A stretch of DNA of 64,000 bases from Aliishimia sp965656085 (GTDB taxonomy: Bacteria > Pseudomonadota > Alphaproteobacteria > Rhodobacterales > Rhodobacteraceae), in NCBI GenBank assembly GCA_965656085.1, contig CBFHJA010000015.1, positions 28,395-92,394 of the forward strand, given 5' to 3'. A program made the translations under genes and the position numbers. The notes under the pieces were generated by a model. That model made no database searches. It had not been told where the DNA came from and saw only the letters and a list, made by a program, of their open reading frames with translations. Shown piece after piece: positions 18,140 to 25,466 of the stretch. How positions within the stretch are numbered: the first letter of the stretch is position 1; every line of letters begins with the position of its first letter.

Positions 18140-19492
18140 ATGAAAGACGACAATTTCCTCAAAGAACACAACGCCCGCCATGTCTGGCACCCGATGGCGC
18201 ATCCCGCCGACAGCCTTGCCAACCCGCCCGACATCATCACCGAAGGCGAGGGTGTGCATATCACCGATGTGGATGGCCACCGCACCGTGGACGCCGTGGG
18301 CGGGCTGTGGAACGTGAACCTTGGCTATTCCTGCGCCCCGGTGAAACAGGCCATCGCCGCCCAGCTTGACCGCCTGCCCTACTATTCGATCTTCCGGGGC
18401 ACGACAAACGATCAGGTGATCGAGCTTTCGACCATGCTGGCCGAATTCTTCGAACCCGACGGCATGTCCCGCGCCTTCTTCACCTCGGGCGGCTCCGACG
18501 GCATCGAGATCGCCCTGCGCCTTGCGCGCCAATACCACAAGATCCGCGGCGAGGCGGGCCGCGTGAAGTATCTCTCGCTCAAGAAGGGCTATCACGGCAC
18601 CCACACGCTCGGCGCATCGGTCAACGGCAACGCCAATTTCCGCACCCAATACGAGCCGCTGATGCCGGGCTGCTATCACATCCCGTCCCCCTACACCTAC
18701 CGCAACCCGTTCCACGAGACCGACCCCGAAAAGCTGGCCCAGATGTGCCTCTCGGCGCTTGAAGACGAGATCAAGTTTCAGGACCCTTCGACCATCGCCG
18801 CGATGATCATGGAGCCGGTCTTGGGCGCGGGCGGCGTGATCCCGCCGCATAAGAGCTTCATGCCCGGCGTGCGGGAGATTTGCTCAAAACATGGCATCCT
18901 GCTGATCTCGGACGAGGTGATCACCGCCTATGGCCGCACCGGCGCGTGGTCCGGCTCCCGCCTCTGGGGCGTGCAGCCCGACATGATGGTCACCGCCAAG
19001 GCGATCACCAATGGCTATTTCCCCTTCGGCGCGGTGATGCTCTCCGGCGCGGTGGCCGAGGTGTTCGAGAGCGACAAGACCGGCAAGGGCTCCATTGGCT
19101 CGGGCTACACCTATTCCGGCCACCCGGTCGGCGCGGCGGCGGCGATTGCGTGCTTGCAGGAAACCGAATGGCTGGATGTGAAGACCAACGCAGCCGCGCG
19201 CGGGGCGCAGATGATGGCGGGCGTGGAGGCGCTGAAGGCGCGCTATGACCTCGTCGGCGACGTGCGCGGCGGGCACGGGCTGATGACCGCGCTCGAATTG
19301 GTCTCAGACCGCGCCACGAAAGCGCCCATCGACAAGGCCACCATCGGCCGCGTGCAGCGCGTGGCCTACGAGGCCGGCGCGATGGTCCGCGTGTCCGGCC
19401 CCAACATCATCCTCTCCCCGCCGCTTGTGCTCTCCGAGGCCGATGTGACCACGATCCTGTCGGCGCTCGACGCAGGTCTGGCGGCGGCGTAA
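18140..19492 (+). CDS. Class III PLP-dependent aminotransferase
   Basis: An omega-amino-acid:pyruvate or putrescine-type transaminase, 450 residues. Seen are the N-terminal HVWHPMAH motif typical of the group, FTSGGSDGIEIALRLARQYH, the cofactor Asp in LLISDEVITAYGRTG, and the PLP Lys in TAKAITNGYFPFG. It follows the IclR gene by 15 bases and is the last gene of the plus-strand catabolic unit. In a gamma-glutamyl pathway it would deaminate the amino acid left after removal of glutamate. Two perfect stem-loops follow it. Confidence 0.92.
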   Translation: MKDDNFLKEHNARHVWHPMAHPADSLANPPDIITEGEGVHITDVDGHRTVDAVGGLWNVNLGYSCAPVKQAIAAQLDRLPYYSIFRGTTNDQVIELSTMLAEFFEPDGMSRAFFTSGGSDGIEIALRLARQYHKIRGEAGRVKYLSLKKGYHGTHTLGASVNGNANFRTQYEPLMPGCYHIPSPYTYRNPFHETDPEKLAQMCLSALEDEIKFQDPSTIAAMIMEPVLGAGGVIPPHKSFMPGVREICSKHGILLISDEVITAYGRTGAWSGSRLWGVQPDMMVTAKAITNGYFPFGAVMLSGAVAEVFESDKTGKGSIGSGYTYSGHPVGAAAAIACLQETEWLDVKTNAAARGAQMMAGVEALKARYDLVGDVRGGHGLMTALELVSDRATKAPIDKATIGRVQRVAYEAGAMVRVSGPNIILSPPLVLSEADVTTILSALDAGLAAA

Positions 19493-19509
19493 CGGGCGCA
19501 AGGGGGAGC

Positions 19510-19530
19510 GCCCCGGGCTTGACCCGGGGC
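19510..19530 (+). terminator. GC-rich stem-loop after the aminotransferase gene
   Basis: GCCCCGGG-CTTGA-CCCGGGGC is a perfect 8-bp hairpin 17 bases after the stop codon. It is followed by GGGGTTTCG, not a clear T-run, so factor-independent termination is uncertain. Confidence 0.45.
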
Positions 19531-19542
19531 GGGGTTTCGCAG

Positions 19543-19561
19543 GGTGGGCAATATGCCCACC
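19543..19561. repeat. Palindromic hairpin
   Basis: GGTGGGCA-ATA-TGCCCACC is a perfect 8-bp inverted repeat in the convergent gap, directly before the MITE-like element. It may act as a terminator for either strand. Confidence 0.5.
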
Positions 19562-19578
19562 ATGCCCCGCGCCACAAA

Positions 19579-19706
19579 GGTTAACGCCCCCCACCGAACG
19601 CTCCGTTAACCACCGCCTTAACGCACCGTGCGTATGTACAGGTGCCATACGCGGAGCCATACGCCCAGCCATACGCGGTATGGCCCTTGTTTTACTGGCG
19701 TTAACC
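19579..19706 (+). repeat. MITE-like intergenic element, copy A
   Basis: A 128-base element bounded by perfect 10-base inverted ends GGTTAACGCC and GGCGTTAACC. Inside are GTATGTACAGGTGCCATACG and three CCATACGC units at 12-base spacing. A related copy lies in reverse orientation at 57063-57202. Both copies sit between the 3' ends of convergent genes. No reading frame of note is inside, so it is non-autonomous if it is mobile. Confidence 0.65.
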
Positions 19707-19757
19707 CGGTTTTCGGGGGGCTTTGGAAATTCAGGCCGCGGCGCAACGCACGCTGCG

Positions 19758-20705
19758 TTAACCACCTTCCGCCGGATCGCTCCGCCGCGCCGGATCCAAA
19801 CTCAGCGTCTGGTCCCGCAGCCACGTCATGAAGCCGCGCGGATTGCCCGCCCATTCCTCGATCCGGTCGCGTTCGATGGGCGGGCCCACATAGGGGCGCT
19901 GCGGGCGGTCGAGCGCGTGTTTGACCTCGTACAGCAGCAGCCCCTGCCGCAAGGCCGCCGAGACACAACTGGCGATCTGGTAGGCCCGGCTGTTCTGGCC
20001 GGGAAAGCAGATCGGCACCACGCGCGCGCCCGAGCGCTGGATCAGCTTGGCGGTGAAAGGGTTCCACTCGCGTTCGATTGCCGGCCCCATCATCCGGTCC
20101 GCAGAGGCCACAACCCCCGACGGGAAAAGGACAATTGCCCCGCCGTCTTTCAGATGCGCCATCGCAGCGCGGCGCATCTCAAGGCTCTTTTCGATCGCGT
20201 CGGGCTCATGATCGAAGGGCACCGGCACCATGAAGCCGTCGATCTCACCCACGCCCGTGAGCAGCGAGCGGGTCAGGATTTTGTAATCCGTGCGCACCCG
20301 GCCGATGAGTTCGGCCAGCACCATCCCGTCTACGAGCCCATGCGGGTGGTTGGCGGTGATCACCAGCGGGCCGTCCTTGGGGATATTGGCGATTTCTGCG
20401 GGCGGCGTTTCGAGGTCGATCCCCATCACACCCAGCGCCTGCCCCCAGAACGGCTGGCCAAACGGCACGCCCATCGCTTCGAATTTCCGGATGCGGCGGA
20501 GCAGATGCGGTTTCGCGGTCAGAAGCTCCATGACCTGAATGATGCCACGCTGCACCGGGTTCGTGAACGTCGTCGCGTAAGACAGCCGCCGGCGGTCATA
20601 GGGCTGATCGCCCAACGCCGCCCCATCGCCTTGCGTGCCCAGCAACATGCGGGTTTCGCGCTGCGGTGTGAGCACTTCTTTCGGTGTTCGCTTCAAGGTC
20701 GCCAT
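19758..20705 (-). CDS. Lysophospholipid/1-acylglycerol-3-phosphate acyltransferase family protein
   Basis: A 315-residue PlsC-like acyltransferase. The acceptor motif reads ITANHPHGLVDG: His and Asp are separated by five residues, not the usual four, a variant also seen in some bacterial acyltransferases. VLFPSGVV matches the motif that binds glycerol phosphate, and RVVPICFPG is the last conserved block. No N-terminal signal is obvious. It follows the UspA gene by 30 bases on the same strand. Membrane lipid remodelling is likely; the acyl acceptor is unknown. Confidence 0.82.
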   Translation of the reverse strand: MATLKRTPKEVLTPQRETRMLLGTQGDGAALGDQPYDRRRLSYATTFTNPVQRGIIQVMELLTAKPHLLRRIRKFEAMGVPFGQPFWGQALGVMGIDLETPPAEIANIPKDGPLVITANHPHGLVDGMVLAELIGRVRTDYKILTRSLLTGVGEIDGFMVPVPFDHEPDAIEKSLEMRRAAMAHLKDGGAIVLFPSGVVASADRMMGPAIEREWNPFTAKLIQRSGARVVPICFPGQNSRAYQIASCVSAALRQGLLLYEVKHALDRPQRPYVGPPIERDRIEEWAGNPRGFMTWLRDQTLSLDPARRSDPAEGG

Positions 20706-20735
20706 ATCGGCCCCTCCGCTACAGTCTTCGCCCGG

Positions 20736-21143
20736 TTAACGCAAGATGTAGACCGGGCATGAGGCGCGTCGTGCCACGCGGGCCGCGGTCGAGCCAAGCA
20801 AAATATCCTGCGCGCGCGGGTGCCGGTCGCCCACCACGATCAGGTCCACCCCGTGATCCCGCGCATATTCGACGATCCTGATCCCGGGTTTGCCGGTCGC
20901 CACATCCGCAGAAATGTCGGGAGCGCCATCCGTGAGCGCTGCGAGCTTGGCGCGGATCTTGTTCGTCAGATGGTTCTCTGACTTCACCGTGACGAACTCG
21001 GACACGAAGCCGGGAATGTCTTCGAGGACCGTCAGGAGCGTGATCTTGCCACCGTCGGCCAGCAAGCGGCGCGCCGTCTCAATCTTGCGCGGCACCACGT
21101 CTTCGTGATCCAGCGAGACAGGGATGAGGATATGGCTATGCAT
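20736..21143 (-). CDS. Universal stress protein, UspA family
   Basis: A single-domain Usp of 135 residues starting HILIPVSLDHED. It carries the ATP-binding signature G-x2-H...GSTAARVARRASCPVYIL near the end (VVGDRHPRAQDILLGSTAARV), so it belongs to the nucleotide-binding class. GGAGA precedes the ATG. It lies 27 bases downstream of comC and may be the tail of the sulfonate operon. Its link to sulfonate use is not established by the sequence. Confidence 0.9.
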   Translation of the reverse strand: MHSHILIPVSLDHEDVVPRKIETARRLLADGGKITLLTVLEDIPGFVSEFVTVKSENHLTNKIRAKLAALTDGAPDISADVATGKPGIRIVEYARDHGVDLIVVGDRHPRAQDILLGSTAARVARRASCPVYILR

Positions 21144-21170
21144 GGTCGAAGGTCTCCAGCGGACAGCGCG

Positions 21171-22184
21171 TCAGGATGTGGCACCGGCAAGGGCACGGGC
21201 GGTTTCGATATAGGCGGAGGGGACCGCAAGGCCCGCCTTGTGCGCCTGTGACAAGGTCTTGAGGCGGCGGGTACCCGGAAGGCGCGCGCCCTCCAGCGCC
21301 TCGATATGCGACAAGACGCTTTCGAGACGCGCGGCAAAGCCAACCGGATCATGCGGCTTAAGCGCCATGAGAAACTGCCCGGCGCCCGGGGGCGGGCCTT
21401 CAGCGGTGAAAAAGGACGACACATCGGTACTCGGATGCGCCCCGGTGAACACCGCAGCGAGGATTTCGACCATAAGCGCCAGCGCCGTGCCCTTGGCCTC
21501 GCCAATCGGCACCATCGACCCCTGCAGCGCCGCTTCGGGATCCGTGGTCGGCTGTCCATCAGCATCAAGCGCCCAGCCCTCGGGAATGTCCGTGCCGGAT
21601 TTCTGCGCATGCATGACCTTGCCGCGCGCCACCACGCTCAGCGACAGATCGATCACCAGCGGCGGGTTGTCCGGGCGCGGGGCCGCAAAGGCAATCGGGT
21701 TGGTGCCGAAGACCGGTTTGGCCGCGCCCCAAGGCGCGATGGCGGGCGGCGAGTTGGCCACCATCAGCCCGATCAGCCCAGCCTCAGCGATGCGGTCCAC
21801 CTGCACCGACAGCGCGCCGCAATGATGCGAGCGGGAGATCGACATGGACACGCTGCCCTGTTCGCGCGCGACGTCGATACCGCGCTCGACCGCCAGATCC
21901 AGCGCGGGGAAGGCAAACCCGTTTTGCGCATCAATGGCCAGCGCCCCCGGCGCCGTCTGCACACAACTTGGCGCGGCCTGCCCGTCGACCTTGCCCGAGC
22001 GGGCTTGCGCCGCGTAGTCGGCGAGGCGCGAGAACCCATGCCCGACCTGCCCTTCCGCCTCTGCGGCCACCAACACACGTGCAACCGATGCGGCCACCGT
22101 CTCTGACACGCGGTTGGCCTTGAGGGCCGCCGCGATCAGCGCCTCGGCCTCTTCGATGGACAGGGTTTGCGTGGCTTGGGACAT
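21171..22184 (-). CDS. comC: (R)-sulfolactate dehydrogenase, malate/L-lactate dehydrogenase family
   Basis: A 337-residue member of the Ldh_2 (type 2 malate/L-lactate dehydrogenase) family, which includes ComC. It shows the typical ISRSHHCGALSVQVDRIAEAGL and the segment FGTNPIAFAAPRPDNPPLVIDLSLSVVARGK. In sulfonate catabolism ComC interconverts (R)-sulfolactate and sulfopyruvate with NAD(P)H. Being downstream of suyAB supports this over malate or lactate. ATG 22184 has AGGAA six bases upstream. SlcC, the usual partner for the (S)-isomer, is not in the window. Confidence 0.85.
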   Translation of the reverse strand: MSQATQTLSIEEAEALIAAALKANRVSETVAASVARVLVAAEAEGQVGHGFSRLADYAAQARSGKVDGQAAPSCVQTAPGALAIDAQNGFAFPALDLAVERGIDVAREQGSVSMSISRSHHCGALSVQVDRIAEAGLIGLMVANSPPAIAPWGAAKPVFGTNPIAFAAPRPDNPPLVIDLSLSVVARGKVMHAQKSGTDIPEGWALDADGQPTTDPEAALQGSMVPIGEAKGTALALMVEILAAVFTGAHPSTDVSSFFTAEGPPPGAGQFLMALKPHDPVGFAARLESVLSHIEALEGARLPGTRRLKTLSQAHKAGLAVPSAYIETARALAGATS

Positions 22185-22198
22185 CTGTGTTCCTGCTT

Positions 22199-22222
22199 GG
22201 GGCGGCACGACTGCGCCGCCCC
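22199..22222 (-). terminator. Stem-loop between suyB and comC
   Basis: A perfect 8-bp hairpin (GGGGCGGC / GCCGCCCC, 8-base loop) fills the gap between the suyB stop and the comC ribosome-binding site. In the minus-strand transcript it probably causes partial termination or protects the suyAB message. On the plus strand it would be followed by TTTA. Confidence 0.5.
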
Positions 22223-22231
22223 TTTATCGCG

Positions 22232-23413
22232 TCAGGCGCTGCGATACAGCTTGGTCATCGAGAACTCACGGTGACCGAGTGCCTCAGCCGCCGTGTTCCG
22301 GCCATTGGCGGTGCGGCAGATCATCTCGATCAGCGCATCGCCAGCCTCGTCGATGGTCATCTCGCGGCGCAGAATGCCCGACACGTCCACATCGACATGC
22401 TCGCCCATGGTCCGCACGGTGCGCGGGTTGGCGGTGATCTTGATCACCGGCACGATCGGATTGCCGACCACGTTGCCTTGGCCCGTCGGGAAGGTGTGGA
22501 TCACCGCACCGCCCGCAGCCATGAGCGTGACGCATTCCGCCGCCGCCGAAGAGCTGTCCATGAAGTAGAGTCCATTGCCGGACCCGGGCTGCTCTGCAGG
22601 CTCCAGAATGTCGATATATTGCGACGTGCGCCCGATCTTTTCGAGGTTGCCGAGGGCTTTCTCTTCGATGGTCGTGAGGCCGCCTTCGATGTTGCCTTTG
22701 GTCGGCTGGCTGTCGCTGAGGTCATCGGTCTGGTGCGCGAAGATCACGTCATCCTGATAGGCCTTCCACATCTTGTACCAGCGCTCCCCAACCTCTTCGT
22801 TGATCGCGCGCTTCTGGCATATGTGCTCTGCGCCCGTGATCTCGGAGGTCTCGCCGAAGAAGCCGGTGATGCCTTCGGGCAGCAGTTTGTCGTACATGTT
22901 GCCCACGGTCGGACAGGAGCCGAGACCCGTGGTGGTATCGGACTCGCCGCATTTCGTGGAAACCCAAAGCTCGGAGATGTTGCACTCCTCGCGCTGCACT
23001 TCGGTGGCCTTGTGAACGAAGTCTTTCGCCGCCCAGCTTGCCGCGCGGATGGTTTCGAAATCGCCCTTCTGCTCAATGGAGAACTCGGCCACTTCCTTGC
23101 CGGTCTCGCGGATACCGTCGGCGATTTTCTTCGTCCAACCGGGCTCGATGCCGATCACCACGACCGAGTGCACGTTCGGGTTGGCTCCGGTGCCGATCAT
23201 AGTGCGGAAGTGCAAGTCGAGGTCTTCACCGAATTGCAGACGGCCATAGGCGTGCGGGATCGCCAGCGTGCCCTTGACGTTGTTCGCCACTGCCTCACAG
23301 GCCGCGTTGGAGATGTCGTCCACGGGCAGGATCAGCACGTGGTTGCGCACGCCCACGCGACCATTCTCGCGGCGGTAGGCTTTGACGGTCATGTTGGAAT
23401 ATTTCGATGCCAT
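22232..23413 (-). CDS. suyB: (2R)-3-sulfolactate sulfo-lyase, large subunit
   Basis: SuyB is the UxaA-C/altronate-dehydratase-like catalytic subunit that splits (R)-sulfolactate into pyruvate and sulfite. The sequence shows ENGRVGVRNHVLILPVDD, the Cys-bearing ELWVSTKCGESDTTTGLGSCP, and MDSSSAAAECVTLMAAGGA followed by HTFPTGQGNVVGNPIVPV. The conserved cysteines probably hold an Fe-S cluster as in related dehydratases. Length is 393 residues. I call it SuyB and not altronate dehydratase because the partner, dehydrogenases and transporter all belong to the DHPS pathway. Confidence 0.92.
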   Translation of the reverse strand: MASKYSNMTVKAYRRENGRVGVRNHVLILPVDDISNAACEAVANNVKGTLAIPHAYGRLQFGEDLDLHFRTMIGTGANPNVHSVVVIGIEPGWTKKIADGIRETGKEVAEFSIEQKGDFETIRAASWAAKDFVHKATEVQREECNISELWVSTKCGESDTTTGLGSCPTVGNMYDKLLPEGITGFFGETSEITGAEHICQKRAINEEVGERWYKMWKAYQDDVIFAHQTDDLSDSQPTKGNIEGGLTTIEEKALGNLEKIGRTSQYIDILEPAEQPGSGNGLYFMDSSSAAAECVTLMAAGGAVIHTFPTGQGNVVGNPIVPVIKITANPRTVRTMGEHVDVDVSGILRREMTIDEAGDALIEMICRTANGRNTAAEALGHREFSMTKLYRSA

Positions 23414-23425
23414 GTCGCGTGTTCC

Positions 23426-23716
23426 TTACCAGCGTTTCGTTTTGCAATTATGGGTGTGCACATGCGCGCCCTTGGGAATGTCGGCAATGATCTTGCCGAT
23501 GTCCTCGCCGTATTTGATCGCAGTGTCGCCTTCCTTGAGGTCCTTCAGCGCGATCTTGTGCCCGATCGGCACATCCGCGCCCGACGTCAGGCGGAAGGTG
23601 GAGTTGTCGTGTGTGACGCAGCACAGCATATCGGTGCCGGCGGTCAGCCCCTCGACGACGACCACACCCACGTTGTCATCGTGTTCATGGACGAGAAGGT
23701 GAGGGATTTCAGCCAT
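23426..23716 (-). CDS. suyA: (2R)-3-sulfolactate sulfo-lyase, small subunit
   Basis: SuyA is the small SAF-domain partner of SuyB. The 96-residue protein starts MAEIPHLLVHEHDDNVGVVV and ends GAHVHTHNCKTKRW, where the His-x-His-Asn segment is conserved in UxaA N-terminal domains. I chose ATG 23716 because AGGAGAT precedes it on the minus strand and the family begins here; a longer upstream frame overlaps hpsP. It is 12 bases before suyB. Confidence 0.9.
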   Translation of the reverse strand: MAEIPHLLVHEHDDNVGVVVVEGLTAGTDMLCCVTHDNSTFRLTSGADVPIGHKIALKDLKEGDTAIKYGEDIGKIIADIPKGAHVHTHNCKTKRW

Positions 23717-23733
23717 TTGGTATCTCCTGAGGC

Positions 23734-24708
23734 TTAAGGTTTGAGTATGATTTTGGGTGCCGCAACACGGCCCCCACGGATGTCGGCAAAGGCGGCTGCA
23801 CCCTCTGAGAGCGGGCGGAACTCCGCCCAGTCCAGAGGTCCGAGCCGTCCACCCCACATGGCTTGCGCGCAATCCTTAAAGTCCTGCGCGGTGTAGGTAT
23901 AGGTCCCGATGAAGGTAATTTCCTGCAAGGTCATCCGGCGGATATCAAGCCCGCCCTCATCTTCGCCAAGCCCGATATGGACAATCACACCACCGGGGGT
24001 CGCCAGCGCGGAGGCCAGCTTGCGCGTGGCCGCATAGCCCACCGCGTCCACCACCAGCGGCGCAGGCGTTTCGGCCTGCGCGGTGGTGCGCATCTCGCAA
24101 TGCATCTCTAGGTAGCTGCGCCGGGCCGCGTTCGGCTCGACAATTGTGACACGCGCGCAGCCCATTGCCTTCAGCGCCAGCGCAGCAGCCAGCCCAATCG
24201 CCCCGCCACCAATCACCAAGGCGTCGCGCGGGTCGCCCTGATGCAGCGCCGCCATGCCAAGACGCGCCGCATGCCAACTCACGGCGATGGGTTCGGCCAA
24301 AGCGGCCTGATCGAGGGTGATATCGTCCGGCACCGGCACCAAGTTACGCTCCGGCATCGTGACATATTGCGCGAAGGCGCCCTCACGCGGCGGCATCGAG
24401 ATGATCTGCCGGGACGGGTCCAGATTTTCGCGGCCCGAGCGACTTGCGGCGCTGTCAGGGTCCGTCACAAGCGGGTTGATCGTCACCCGCGCACCATCGC
24501 GCGGTCCGCCCACCACAACACCCGCCGCCTCGTGTCCAAGGATCAGCGGCGCCGGGCGGCGGTCATCATGGCCGAGATAGGCGTGCATGTCCGAGCCGCA
24601 AATGCCCACCGCCTCCACGCGGATCAGGTGCTCATCCTCTTGCCCACTTGGGTCGGGCGCGTCCCGAAAGGTCAGTTCTTCGACACCGGTATAGACCAAA
24701 GCCTTCAT
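23734..24708 (-). CDS. hpsP: Zinc-type alcohol dehydrogenase, DHPS dehydrogenase
   Basis: A medium-chain dehydrogenase of 324 residues, assigned to HpsP, which oxidises one DHPS enantiomer at C2. The catalytic zinc site is intact: VGICGSDMH, LGHEAAG and AEPIAVSWHA. The NAD fold is VIGGGAIGLAAALALKAMG. The four structural-zinc cysteines expected near residue 95 are all replaced: NPLVTDPDSAASRSGRENLD has Asp, Ser, Ser, Asp where CxxCxxC...C normally sits. ATG 24708 overlaps the hpsO stop (ATGA), which sets the start. It is the middle of the sulfonate operon. Confidence 0.85.
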   Translation of the reverse strand: MKALVYTGVEELTFRDAPDPSGQEDEHLIRVEAVGICGSDMHAYLGHDDRRPAPLILGHEAAGVVVGGPRDGARVTINPLVTDPDSAASRSGRENLDPSRQIISMPPREGAFAQYVTMPERNLVPVPDDITLDQAALAEPIAVSWHAARLGMAALHQGDPRDALVIGGGAIGLAAALALKAMGCARVTIVEPNAARRSYLEMHCEMRTTAQAETPAPLVVDAVGYAATRKLASALATPGGVIVHIGLGEDEGGLDIRRMTLQEITFIGTYTYTAQDFKDCAQAMWGGRLGPLDWAEFRPLSEGAAAFADIRGGRVAAPKIILKP

Positions 24709-25463
24709 TTCGCTGTGAACCCCCCGTCCACCATGAGAATTTGCCCGGTCACATAGGCCGAGGCGTCCGAGCACAGGAACAGCAGCGGGCCGTCGAGGTC
24801 TTCGGGCGTGCCGTTGCGCCCCACGCAGGTTTGCGCGGCGTTGCGTGCGGCGCGTTCCGGATCGGCAAAGACTGCCGCCGTGAGTTCAGTCGGGAAGAAG
24901 CCCGGCCCGATCGCGTTGGCGGTAATGCCATGCGGCGACCATGCTTCGGCCATCGCCCGCGTCATTTGCGCCACTCCGCCCTTGGACGCGCCGTAAGCGA
25001 TGCCCGCCGGGAAGGCGCGGAAGGATTGCAACGAGGCGAAGTTCACCACCCTGCCCCAGCCTTGCGCTTTCATAGGCGGCACAAAGGCCTGGCTGAGAAA
25101 GAACGGTGCCGACAGGTTGATCGCGAGGGTCGCGTCCCATGCGTCGGCGTCCACATCATCGGCAGGCAAGCGCGGGTTGAGGCCCGCCGCATGCACGATG
25201 ATATCAGGTGCGCCGAACGGGGCCGTGATCCGCGCGCAGAGCGCTTCGAACCCGTCCCGGTCCGCCGCATCGCCCTCAACAGCGGCTGCAGCCTCCGCAC
25301 CAACTTCTGCAACCCAATCCTCCAGCACAGCACCGCGGCGGGCGACGCCCACCACCTTCGCGCCTTGCGAGGCCAGCACCGTGGCTGCACGTCGCCCTAG
25401 CCCCGAGCTTGCGCCCGTGACCAAGGCCGTGCGGCCCGCAACGCTGAACAGGTCCCCGGTCAT
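24705..25463 (-). CDS. hpsO: Short-chain dehydrogenase, DHPS 2-dehydrogenase
   Basis: A classical SDR of 252 residues, assigned to HpsO. HpsO and HpsP together racemise DHPS through its C2 ketone so that both isomers can be used. Motifs: TGASSGLGRRAA for NAD binding, VHAAGLN (NAG-like), catalytic Ser in FASLQSFRA, YGASK, and the C-terminal SDASAYVTGQILMVDGG. It begins 3 bases after the hpsN stop and overlaps hpsP. The assignment rests on operon context; the fold alone would allow many alcohols. Confidence 0.87.
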   Translation of the reverse strand: MTGDLFSVAGRTALVTGASSGLGRRAATVLASQGAKVVGVARRGAVLEDWVAEVGAEAAAAVEGDAADRDGFEALCARITAPFGAPDIIVHAAGLNPRLPADDVDADAWDATLAINLSAPFFLSQAFVPPMKAQGWGRVVNFASLQSFRAFPAGIAYGASKGGVAQMTRAMAEAWSPHGITANAIGPGFFPTELTAAVFADPERAARNAAQTCVGRNGTPEDLDGPLLFLCSDASAYVTGQILMVDGGFTAK

Positions 25464-25466
25464 GCC

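Noticed and set aside
19579..19706. CtrA binding site in copy A of the repeat (TTAA near TTAA)
   Set aside because: The spacing in TTAACCACCGCCTTAAC is eight bases, not the seven required by the consensus.
22232..23716. Altronate or galactarate dehydratase
   Set aside because: Same superfamily, but the split small and large subunits beside hpsNOP and comC match SuyAB.
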